DNA from: Blastococcus sp.
GTDB lineage: Bacteria > Actinomycetota > Actinomycetes > Mycobacteriales > Geodermatophilaceae
Direction: 5' to 3'
DNA length: 6,735 nucleotides
Assembly (NCBI GenBank): GCA_025963345.1
Contig: JAOPUS010000126.1
Span: forward strand, 1-6,735
Both the position numbers and the translations under genes were made by a program. The notes under the pieces are model-generated. The model searched no databases. It was not told where the DNA came from and saw only the letters and a program-made list of their open reading frames with translations. The stretch's first letter is position 1; every line of letters begins with the position of its first letter. This document shows positions 1-6,549 of the stretch, piece after piece.

Positions 1-94
1 CTCCGACCCCAACGGTGCCCCGCCCGCTGAGACGTGCCTGAACGTTCGCTGTGCACTTCCGGCATGAGCGCGTCGGCCGGTGGAACCCCGTCGT
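1..94. other. Unassigned edge sequence beyond cydB
   Basis: No gene can be supported here. On the minus strand a reading frame stays open from a GTG at 123-121, two bases after the cydB stop, to the window edge, and an ATG at 65 opens another frame. Neither has a convincing ribosome binding site and neither translation is recognisable. The stretch could hold the start of a further gene of the cyd operon (cydD or cydC would be a usual neighbour) or the 3' end of a convergent gene. Confidence 0.3.
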
Positions 95-115
95 CCGGAC
101 ACCCGTTCGTGCCGG
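95..115 (-). terminator. Possible hairpin terminator after cydB
   Basis: CCGG (112-115) and CAC/GTG (109-111 with 100-102) form a seven-pair stem closed by CCGG (95-98), with one bulged base at 99 and a six-base loop. It starts 10 bases after the cydB stop codon. There is no T run behind it on the minus strand, so it would have to act as a U-less terminator of the kind often proposed for actinobacteria. In DNA this GC-rich, a stem of this size could arise by chance. Confidence 0.3.
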
Positions 116-125
116 CCCGCCACAG

Positions 126-1403
126 TCACGACATCCGCAGCTTCCGGCCGGCGCCGATGTCCGCAGTCAGCGCACCGTCGAGCGTGTCCTCATCGGCGAG
201 CTCACCCGGCCCGACCGCGGTGAATTCGCCGACGAGGGCTGCGAGCAGGAGTACGACTCCGGCCGCCTGGACCCACAGGGCGGTGCCGAAGACCACGGCG
301 ACGGCGCCCAGGACGAAGGTCAGGGCTGAGGCTCCCGCCAGGCGCCGGCGCGCCGCGCCCGAGGGACGGCGGGCCGTGCCGACCGCGGGCGACGATCGAG
401 GCACCCGCTCGAAGTGGCCGTGCAGCACGAGCCAGAACAGCAGCCCGAGGCACGGAGCGACCACGACGAACCCCGCGATGACCGCGACCGTGGTGCCGAT
501 CAGCGCGCTGCGCGGAGCGGCCGCATGCGCCACGGTGAGTCCGGGCAGCAGCTGCGGGGACTGGGCCAGCGCCCAGCCCGCGACCAGGGCCGCGATGGCG
601 AGTGCCGCGGCGTACCTGGCCAGCGCTGCCCGTCGCCGGAGAACGAGGCCCAGCGCCACGAGGCCGGCTAGTGCCGACACGACGACCGCTGCCCGTCCGT
701 CGCCGTGCAGGAGACCCGTGTACAGGTTGGGCGCGTCGCGCCGGGCCACGAACGGTCCCGCGAGGGCTACGGCCCCGGCGAGCAGTCCCGACACGAGTGC
801 CCGCCGTCGGAAGGCGCGGCTCATCTCCCAGTCGGCCTGCCGGTCGGCGCTCGCGGTCAACTGGACGGCAGCGAGGAACGCCCCGACGAGGACGGCCAGG
901 ACCCCGACCAGCACCGACGTCGGGTTGAGCCACGTCAGGTAGCCGCCCGGCTGGTCCCCTACCGGTACCCGGCCGGACGCGATGGCGCCGACGGCCGCAC
1001 CGAGCGCGAAGGGGGTCAGTACGGAGGACAGGCCGAACAGGGTGGTGATCTCGCGATGGTCCTCCGGCCCACGGGTCGCCCCGTGCATCGCGTACGTCGT
1101 CCCCCGGAGCACGATGCCGATCCCAGCGATGAACAACGGGACGACGAGGGTGCTGGCGATGTCGCCGAAGGCCCCGGGGTAGCAGGTCCACATGATCGTC
1201 AGGACTGCGATGAGCCAGACATGATTGGCCTCCCAGATCGGCCCGATCGCCTCGTACACGTACGTCCGGATCCGAGCTGCCCGGGGGCCCCGGCCGGCCA
1301 GCAACTGCCACACCCCGGTACCGAGGTCGGCGCCGCCGAGGAGCGTGTACAGGGTGAGCTCGATCAGCACGAACACCATCGGCAGCACCTGCAGGAGGGT
1401 CAT
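126..1403 (-). CDS. cydB: Cytochrome bd-type quinol oxidase subunit II, C-terminally extended
   Basis: This is the second membrane subunit of the cytochrome bd oxidase, which pairs with CydA to oxidise quinol and reduce oxygen to water. The 425-residue product begins with the CydB signature: GGADLGTG at 23-30 (D26 corresponds to the conserved Asp of the E. coli DGFDMG motif), then IWEANHVWLI at 56-65. In this second block E58 replaces the Asp of E. coli WDGNQVWL. About nine membrane helices lie between residues 5 and 327 (near 5-25, 57-77, 82-103, 118-142, 158-183, 203-220, 236-254, 262-281 and 301-327). CydB usually ends soon after this, at about 335-380 residues. Here an Arg/Ala-rich linker (about 333-355) leads to two further hydrophobic segments (about 356-374 and 376-394) and an acidic tail. 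The ATG overlaps the cydA stop as ATGA, so translation is probably coupled. Family assignment is strong; the role of the extension is unknown. Confidence 0.93.
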   Translation of the reverse strand: MTLLQVLPMVFVLIELTLYTLLGGADLGTGVWQLLAGRGPRAARIRTYVYEAIGPIWEANHVWLIAVLTIMWTCYPGAFGDIASTLVVPLFIAGIGIVLRGTTYAMHGATRGPEDHREITTLFGLSSVLTPFALGAAVGAIASGRVPVGDQPGGYLTWLNPTSVLVGVLAVLVGAFLAAVQLTASADRQADWEMSRAFRRRALVSGLLAGAVALAGPFVARRDAPNLYTGLLHGDGRAAVVVSALAGLVALGLVLRRRAALARYAAALAIAALVAGWALAQSPQLLPGLTVAHAAAPRSALIGTTVAVIAGFVVVAPCLGLLFWLVLHGHFERVPRSSPAVGTARRPSGAARRRLAGASALTFVLGAVAVVFGTALWVQAAGVVLLLAALVGEFTAVGPGELADEDTLDGALTADIGAGRKLRMS

Positions 1404-2773
1404 CGGACGCCCATTCCCGTCGTGGCGTCAGGCGTCGGCCGCGGGAGGAGATCCGGCAGCGGCCGGCCGGCGAGTCTGCGCAGCAGCCAGACGACAGCGA
1501 GGGCCACGCCGAGGTAGGTCAGCGCCAGTACGCCGTAACCCACCGGGATCTCGCGCGCCCCCGTCACCGCCTCATCGGTTCGCATCACCCCGTAGACCAC
1601 CCAGGGCTGACGGCCGACCTCCGTGGTGACCCATCCGGCGATCAATGCGACGACCGACGCCGGTCCGGCCACGGCCAGCGCCTGGTAGAACCAGTCCGAG
1701 CGCGGCAGCCGGCCGGTCCGGAACCGCAGGAACAGGAAGACGACGGCGAGCAGCGCGAGCGCCGAACCGATGCCGACCATGCTCTGGAAGGCGATCCGGA
1801 CGACGTTGACCGGTGGCAGGTCGGTACCCGGGAAGGAGTCCAGCCCGCGGACCGTCGCGTCCGGGTTGTGATACGCCAGCAGCGACAGCAATTTCGGGAT
1901 CGCGATCCCGAAGCGCACCTGACCGTCGGTGTACCAGCCGAGCAGGTGCTCCGGCGCACCGGCGGTGGTGGCTCCCAATCCCTCCAGTGAGGCGAGCTTG
2001 ACCGGCTGGTCGGCCGCGACCGTGCGCGCCGCCCAGTCGCCGATCACGAGCTGCGCCGGTGCTGCTACAGCCGCTGCCGTCACGGGCACCGCGAGTGCGA
2101 CCCGGTGGTAGCGGGTCCACCTTCCGCGCAACCGGCCCACGGCGTAGCAACCGGCGAGCACGAAGCCGGCGACCATGAACGCCGCCAGATACATGTGCAC
2201 GAACTCGTGTGCCAGGAAGCCGTTGGCAAACAGCGCCGTCACCGGGTTGACGTCGACCACCCGGCCGTCCCGGACGCTGAAACCTGATGGGTGCTGCATC
2301 CAGGCGTTGACCGCGATCACGGTGAAGGACCCGGTCACACCGGTGATCACGATCGGGACGCCGCTGGCGAGGTGCCGGCGCGGCGACAGCCGGTCCCAGC
2401 CGTAGGCGTAGATGCCGATGAAGATCGCTTCCAGGAAGAACGAGAAGCCCTCGATGGCGAACCCGAGACCGAACACCGAGCCGAACGTTGCCGTGAACCC
2501 GGGCCACAGCAGGCCCATCTCGAAACTGAGGATCGTCCCGGTGACCACCCCCACCGCGAACAGCGCCACCAGGATCCGGCTCCAGCGTTGCGCCACGGCC
2601 CGGTAGACGACGTCGCCTGTACGGAGGTAGCGCCACTCGAGGAACAGGATCATCGCCGGGAACGCCATGCCGAAGCAGACCAGCGGGATGTGCACCACGA
2701 ACGACAGTGCCTGCATCTGGCGGGCCTGATCCAGGTACGCCTGGTCCACCGCGGTCAGTCCGATGCCGCCCAT
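1400..2773 (-). CDS. cydA: Cytochrome bd-type quinol oxidase subunit I (short Q-loop)
   Basis: This is the haem-bearing subunit of cytochrome bd oxidase. It takes electrons from membrane quinol and reduces oxygen at the haem b595/d site. The 457-residue protein has about nine membrane helices. By comparison with E. coli CydA the key residues are present: H28 (H19), E108 and E115 (E99, E107), H193 in FVHMY (H186) and M332 in QSMVG (M393) as the b558 ligands, and E385 in TTEVGRQPW (E445, b595 ligand). The quinol loop follows GDWAARTVA near 245 and keeps K259 and E264 (K252, E257). It lacks the long C-terminal insertion of the E. coli loop, so this is the short-Q-loop type, as the length also indicates. 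The block EGFSFFLEAIF at 108-118 spaces its two Glu residues seven apart rather than eight as in E. coli, which points to a divergent CydA clade. The chosen ATG has a modest GGGA upstream. It lies 97 bases after the lipoprotein gene and overlaps cydB by 4 bases. Confidence 0.95.
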   Translation of the reverse strand: MGGIGLTAVDQAYLDQARQMQALSFVVHIPLVCFGMAFPAMILFLEWRYLRTGDVVYRAVAQRWSRILVALFAVGVVTGTILSFEMGLLWPGFTATFGSVFGLGFAIEGFSFFLEAIFIGIYAYGWDRLSPRRHLASGVPIVITGVTGSFTVIAVNAWMQHPSGFSVRDGRVVDVNPVTALFANGFLAHEFVHMYLAAFMVAGFVLAGCYAVGRLRGRWTRYHRVALAVPVTAAAVAAPAQLVIGDWAARTVAADQPVKLASLEGLGATTAGAPEHLLGWYTDGQVRFGIAIPKLLSLLAYHNPDATVRGLDSFPGTDLPPVNVVRIAFQSMVGIGSALALLAVVFLFLRFRTGRLPRSDWFYQALAVAGPASVVALIAGWVTTEVGRQPWVVYGVMRTDEAVTGAREIPVGYGVLALTYLGVALAVVWLLRRLAGRPLPDLLPRPTPDATTGMGVR

Positions 2774-2870
2774 CAGTTCCCGCCCCGAGGTCGTTCCGGC
2801 GTCCGTCGACTCATCTGTCGCTCCTCGCGGTCGGCACTGACTGCGCTTGCCGGCCCGAATCGGTGTCGAC

Positions 2871-3437
2871 TCACGGCGCGGGTGCGGCCGGCGCGGCCAC
2901 CGGGACGTCCAGCGTGACCTGTCCGGCGCTGCTGAACTCGAACGTGACGGGAACGAGCTCGGTCGCCGGGAGGGGGAAGTAGGCGTCCGTCAGCTGCAGC
3001 CGGACGACGCCGTTCACGGCGTCGACCTGCCCCTCCGCCGGGATCTCGATGCCCTGAGGGCTGGCCACTCCGTCGGCGTCGAGCATCTGGACCGATCCGG
3101 CCGCAGGCGTGCTCACGTTCACCAGCTGTTCGGCGCTCTCCGCATCGTTGGTGAACTCAGCGCGGAGTGGGGCCGACTCGCCGGCCATGACGGTTCCACC
3201 GGACTCGATGAAGACGACGTCGAGCCCAATGGTCCCCACGTCACCGTGGGCGGAGGCGACGTCCGGCACCCCGGGGGTGACTGCCGCGTCCTGGCCCGCG
3301 CTGCAGGCCGACAGACCGAGGAGAATGGCCAGGCCCGTCCCGCCCAGGCCGAGGAGCGACCGGCGTCGGCGGCCGGCCTTCCCGTGGCCGCGTGGCCGGC
3401 CGAACCGTCCTACGGGGGCGACGGCGACCTTGTTCAT
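2871..3437 (-). CDS. Secreted lipoprotein, PCu(A)C/LpqE-like fold without the copper motif
   Basis: The 188-residue product has a long Arg-rich N-terminus, a hydrophobic stretch at about 28-42 and a lipobox LSAC ending at C45, so it is probably a lipoprotein on the outer face of the membrane. The mature part looks like an all-beta domain: IGLDVVFIESGG, then a strand rich in PLRAEFTND near 90-98, EQLVNVSTP near 103-111, and a closing VPVTFEFSSAGQVTLDVPV near 162-180. This order resembles actinobacterial LpqE and PCu(A)C-type lipoproteins, which are linked to copper delivery or cell-surface functions. The PCu(A)C motif (H-M with a distant H-x-M) is absent: only one His (H64) and two Met (M84, M118) remain after the lipobox. 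The ATG at 3437 is chosen over an upstream in-frame ATG at 3506 because of the strong AGGAGGT just before it. It precedes cydA on the same strand and is probably co-transcribed. The fold assignment is inference from pattern only. Confidence 0.8.
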   Translation of the reverse strand: MNKVAVAPVGRFGRPRGHGKAGRRRRSLLGLGGTGLAILLGLSACSAGQDAAVTPGVPDVASAHGDVGTIGLDVVFIESGGTVMAGESAPLRAEFTNDAESAEQLVNVSTPAAGSVQMLDADGVASPQGIEIPAEGQVDAVNGVVRLQLTDAYFPLPATELVPVTFEFSSAGQVTLDVPVAAPAAPAP

Positions 3438-3442
3438 GACCG

Positions 3443-3449
3443 ACCTCCT
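3443..3449 (-). promoter_or_regulatory. Strong ribosome binding site of the lipoprotein gene
   Basis: On the minus strand this reads AGGAGGT and ends five bases before the ATG at 3437-3435. It is the best Shine-Dalgarno match in the window and fixes the start of the lipoprotein, ruling out the longer frame that begins at 3506. Confidence 0.8.
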
Positions 3450-3560
3450 GCGACAGTGGTCCGCGAGGCATGCGTTGCTCCAGAGCGGACCGCGTTCGAG
3501 CATCACGGCAGCGGCATCCGCACGTCGTCCGGGCCAGCGCCCATCCGAGCCCGCAGCCAG

Positions 3561-3636
3561 CCCGGGTCCCGGCTACCGGGCAGCCGGAACAGGCGCCTGG
3601 CGACCTGAGGCGGGAACCCGCCCCCCGGCTGGCCGG
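3561..3636. promoter_or_regulatory. Cluster of short palindromes, candidate operator region
   Basis: Four dyads follow one another in the divergent region: CCCGG-cta-CCGGG at 3568-3580 (with another CCCGG at 3561-3565), the perfect palindrome CAGGCGCCTG at 3590-3599, GGCGGG-aa-CCCGCC at 3609-3622, and CCGGC-tg-GCCGG at 3625-3636. Between two divergent transcription units such symmetry could be a repressor binding region. GC-only dyads are common by chance in this base composition, so this is a candidate only. Confidence 0.3.
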
Positions 3637-3742
3637 AACCCGGAAGTGGTGGTGACCCCGACGACGGGCGGCGTCGCCGTGACGAGGCTGACCATGACCG
3701 GCCGCCGGCGTTCGGACGGTGACGTCCCGGGAGGTGACTGCG

Positions 3743-3771
3743 GTGAGTTCCGGGACGGCGGGACGCTCGTG

Positions 3772-3772
<1 letters not shown>
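3743..3772 (+). other. Nine-codon frame ending on the permease start (possible leader peptide or original start)
   Basis: A GTG at 3743-3745 stands about six bases after GGGAGG (3729-3734). This is a better ribosome binding site than the one before the ATG at 3772. It reads VSSGTAGRS and stops at TGA 3770-3772, sharing one base with the permease ATG (TGATG). It may be a short upstream frame that couples translation. Alternatively it may be the true start of the permease ancestor, thrown out of frame by an additional indel. Confidence 0.3.
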
Positions 3773-4900
<1,128 letters not shown>

Positions 4901-5043
4901 TGACCGGACGTGACGGCCTGCCGAGCGCCCTGTCGGCCTGGATCACGCCGCGGGCAGGTCGAGGTGTGCGCCAGTCGACGGGTTGCGCTGGCCGGTATCG
5001 CGGATGGCCACTGGCCGGGGTGCGCGTGGCGCCGCGGCGAGAA

Positions 5044-5074
5044 GATGCTGGTTCCGGCCCCCGGCCGGAGCATC
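5044..5074 (+). terminator. Strong hairpin, probable terminator or leader structure
   Basis: TCCGGCC (5053-5059) and GGCCGGA (5063-5069) form a perfect seven-pair stem with a CCC loop. GATGC (5044-5048) and GCATC (5070-5074) extend it by five pairs, with TGGT bulged at 5049-5052. It lies 143 bases after the permease pseudogene. No T run follows, so termination is uncertain. The dyad also works on the opposite strand. Confidence 0.45.
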
Positions 5075-5082
5075 AGGTCGGC

Positions 5083-5099
5083 GGCACTCGACGAGTGCC
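5083..5099 (+). terminator. Second hairpin of a tandem pair
   Basis: GGCACTC (5083-5089) and GAGTGCC (5093-5099) form a perfect seven-pair stem around the loop GAC, eight bases after the preceding hairpin. C residues and then CTTC follow rather than a T run. Two closely spaced perfect hairpins are compatible with a tandem terminator or with a folded leader RNA of the downstream hydrolase gene. Confidence 0.4.
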
Positions 5100-5113
5100 C
5101 CCTTCACGCTGAG

Positions 5114-5206
5114 GTGAGGCGCCTGGTTGTGCGCAACGGCGTGGCTGCCGAACCGGCTCTGGTCTGCCGTTCACCGGGTGTGGACAAGAGTGTCCCGGCG
5201 CCTCAC
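5114..5206. repeat. 10-bp inverted repeat with a 73-base spacer
   Basis: GTGAGGCGCC at 5114-5123 is exactly complementary, in reverse, to GGCGCCTCAC at 5197-5206. The spacer contains GTTG-tgcg-CAAC (5126-5137) and GGACA-agag-TGTCC (5182-5195). It could close a long-range RNA stem in the leader of the hydrolase transcript, or be a paired binding site. No matching target-site duplications flank it, so a small mobile element is not supported. Confidence 0.4.
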
Positions 5207-5254
5207 GCGGATTCGCCGCCACCGGCCCATGACCCATCACCGCACCGTCACAAC

Positions 5255-5259
5255 GGAGG
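5255..5259 (+). promoter_or_regulatory. Ribosome binding site of the hydrolase gene
   Basis: GGAGG lies seven bases before the ATG at 5267. It decides that start over the in-frame ATG at 4910 and over other candidates upstream. Confidence 0.8.
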
Positions 5260-5266
5260 TTGTGTT

Positions 5267-6238
5267 ATGCCCGCGAATCCGCGCCACGTGTCTCTCGAGC
5301 CGGCCGCCCAGGCCTTTGTCGAGGCCACCGCCAACCCGCCTTTCCTGTACCAACTGCCTGTCGAGGAGGGCCGCAAGGCCGTCGACGACGTGCAGAGCAG
5401 CGAGATCTTCAAGCCCGAGGTGCAGGAGGAGTGGGTCACCGTCGACAGCGGACCGACCGGGTCGGTGCGGGTGCGCATCGTCCGGCCGCCGAACGTCGAC
5501 GGCGTCCTGCCGGTCATCGTGTACGTCCACGGCGCCGGCTGGGTCTTCGGCGACGCGCACACCCACGACCGCCTGGTCCGGGACCTGGCCCTCGGCGCGC
5601 ACGCCGCGGTCGTCTTCCCCGAGTACGACCGCTCCCCCGAGGCCCGCTACCCGGTGGCCATCGAGCAGTCCTACGCCGTCGCGACCTGGGTGGCGAAGGA
5701 GGGTGCGGCGCACGCGCTCGACGCCACCCGGATGGCCGTGGCCGGCGACTCTGTCGGCGGCAACATGGCCGCGGCGCTGACGCTGCTCGCCAAGCAGCGC
5801 CGCGACGTGTCCTTCGTACAGCAGGTGCTCTTCTACCCGGTGACCAACGCCGCGTTCGACACCGGCTCCTACGAGCAGTTCGCCGAGGGGTACTTCCTCG
5901 CTCGCGAGGGCATGCGGTGGTTCTGGGACCAGTACACGAACGACGAGGCCGACCGCGCCCAGATCACCGCGTCCCCGCTGCGCGCCACTCTGGAGCAGCT
6001 CGCCGGCCTGCCCCCCGCGCTGGTCATCACCGGCGAGGCGGACGTGCTGCGCGACGAGGGTGAGGCGTACGCCGCGAAGCTGCGCGCGGCCGGCGTCCCG
6101 ACGACCGCGGTGCGCTACGGCGGGATCATCCACGACTTCGTCATGCTCAACCCGCTGCACGAGACCAACGCCGCGAAGGGCGCGATCGCGCAGGCCACCG
6201 CCGTTCTGCGGACCGCGCTGCACGAGACCCCTCGCTGA
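5267..6238 (+). CDS. Alpha/beta hydrolase, HSL-type (family IV) esterase
   Basis: The 323-residue protein is a complete serine hydrolase of the hormone-sensitive-lipase type, expected to cleave ester bonds of small acyl or aryl esters in the cytoplasm; the real substrate is unknown. An N-terminal cap (about 1-55) precedes the core. The oxyanion-hole motif is HGAGW at 88-92, where most relatives have HGGGW. The nucleophile elbow is GDSVGG at 160-165 with S162. The acid is probably D259 in GEADVLRDE and the catalytic His is H289 in IIHDF. Other family blocks are PEYDRSPEARYP (118-129) and ASPLRA (235-240). There is no signal peptide. Length and motif spacing are normal and the gene looks intact, with coding third positions nearly all G or C, in contrast to the decayed gene upstream. 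It is followed on the same strand by an efflux transporter 311 bases away, so a shared role in handling small molecules is possible but unproven. Confidence 0.92.
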   Translation: MPANPRHVSLEPAAQAFVEATANPPFLYQLPVEEGRKAVDDVQSSEIFKPEVQEEWVTVDSGPTGSVRVRIVRPPNVDGVLPVIVYVHGAGWVFGDAHTHDRLVRDLALGAHAAVVFPEYDRSPEARYPVAIEQSYAVATWVAKEGAAHALDATRMAVAGDSVGGNMAAALTLLAKQRRDVSFVQQVLFYPVTNAAFDTGSYEQFAEGYFLAREGMRWFWDQYTNDEADRAQITASPLRATLEQLAGLPPALVITGEADVLRDEGEAYAAKLRAAGVPTTAVRYGGIIHDFVMLNPLHETNAAKGAIAQATAVLRTALHETPR

Positions 6239-6549
6239 CGCGTCGGGCTGGCCGGCATCTCGGAGCAGGGCGTGCAGATCGCCTTCTGCCATCGTCGGCG
6301 TGCCTCCGAGCCCCCCGGCCAGCAGGTGACGAAGGGTTCCGGCTGGCCGGAGGCGCGAAGTGGCGCTCACCGTGGCGACGTGCGGCCGCGTCCCGCAGCA
6401 GAATCTGTGGCACGAAACGGTTCGGAGACCCGAGACGCAGCCGGCCTTCGATCGAGCCCGACACCCCGCACGTCGAGCACGTCATGGACGCCTCGTCGTG
6501 CCCGTGCTGTCGCGCAACTGAGCTGCCTGACCCGCTGACGAGGGCTTCC
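6239..6549. other. Spacer between the hydrolase and transporter genes
   Basis: No gene is supported in these 311 bases. The transporter frame is open upstream to an in-frame ATG at 6484 (reading MDASSCPCCRATE), but the better ribosome binding site lies before the ATG at 6550. The first part (6247-6350) has overlapping inverted repeats. The remainder should contain the transporter promoter, for which I see no clear -35/-10 pair. Confidence 0.55.
6247..6350 (+). promoter_or_regulatory. Overlapping inverted repeats able to form alternative hairpins
   Basis: GCTGGCCGG occurs at 6247-6255 and 6342-6350, and its exact reverse complement CCGGCCAGC lies between them at 6315-6323. The middle copy can pair with the left one, enclosing a second stem CTCGGAG/CTCCGAG (6259-6265 with 6304-6310) and a small hairpin GCAGA-tcgcct-TCTGC (6274-6289). 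It can instead pair with the right copy around an 18-base loop. This mutually exclusive layout resembles an attenuator, or it may simply terminate the hydrolase transcript. There is no T run. Confidence 0.35.

Larger units (their letters stand above)
3438..3771. other. Divergent intergenic region between the lipoprotein/cyd operon and the permease pseudogene
   Basis: These 334 bases must carry the promoter of the leftward operon and the former promoter of the rightward permease gene. Frames are open across parts of it, but their translations are Arg/Pro/Ala-rich and unrecognisable, as expected in GC-rich non-coding DNA. I could not identify convincing -35/-10 boxes on either strand. What stands out is a group of short dyads at 3561-3636 and, near the right end, a good ribosome binding site followed by a nine-codon frame (3743-3772). 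Confidence 0.6.
4901..5266. other. Structured intergenic region before the hydrolase gene
   Basis: These 366 bases hold no convincing gene. The hydrolase frame is open back to an ATG at 4910, but that extension is Arg/Cys/Pro-rich, lacks a ribosome binding site and would put a non-conserved tail in front of the family's usual N-terminus. The region does contain two tandem hairpins (5044-5074 and 5083-5099), a spaced 10-bp inverted repeat (5114-5206) and a dyad GGACA-agag-TGTCC at 5182-5195. It therefore probably includes the end of the permease transcript and the promoter and leader of the hydrolase gene. Confidence 0.6.

Noticed and set aside
202..1311. Long open frame of 369 codons on the minus strand inside cydB
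   Set aside because: It lies out of frame within cydB, is Arg/Pro/Gly-rich with no recognisable motif, and arises because GC-rich genes leave other frames open.
705..1517. Plus-strand open frame of 270 codons antisense to cydB and the 3' end of cydA
   Set aside because: The composition is low-complexity (Arg, Gly, Asp, Pro, Glu) and there is no ribosome binding site. It mirrors the codon pattern of the real gene.
5114..5206. Miniature inverted-repeat mobile element
   Set aside because: The 10-bp ends are perfect, but there is no flanking target duplication and no second copy in the window.
4910..5266. N-terminal extension of the hydrolase from an upstream in-frame ATG
   Set aside because: There is no ribosome binding site, the peptide composition is unlike the rest of the protein, and the ATG at 5267 has a well-spaced GGAGG and gives the family's normal length.
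5237..6370. Minus-strand open frame of 377 codons antisense to the hydrolase
   Set aside because: It is the Val/Arg/Gly/Asp/His-rich mirror of a strongly biased gene and has no motif. The sense strand has a complete catalytic triad.
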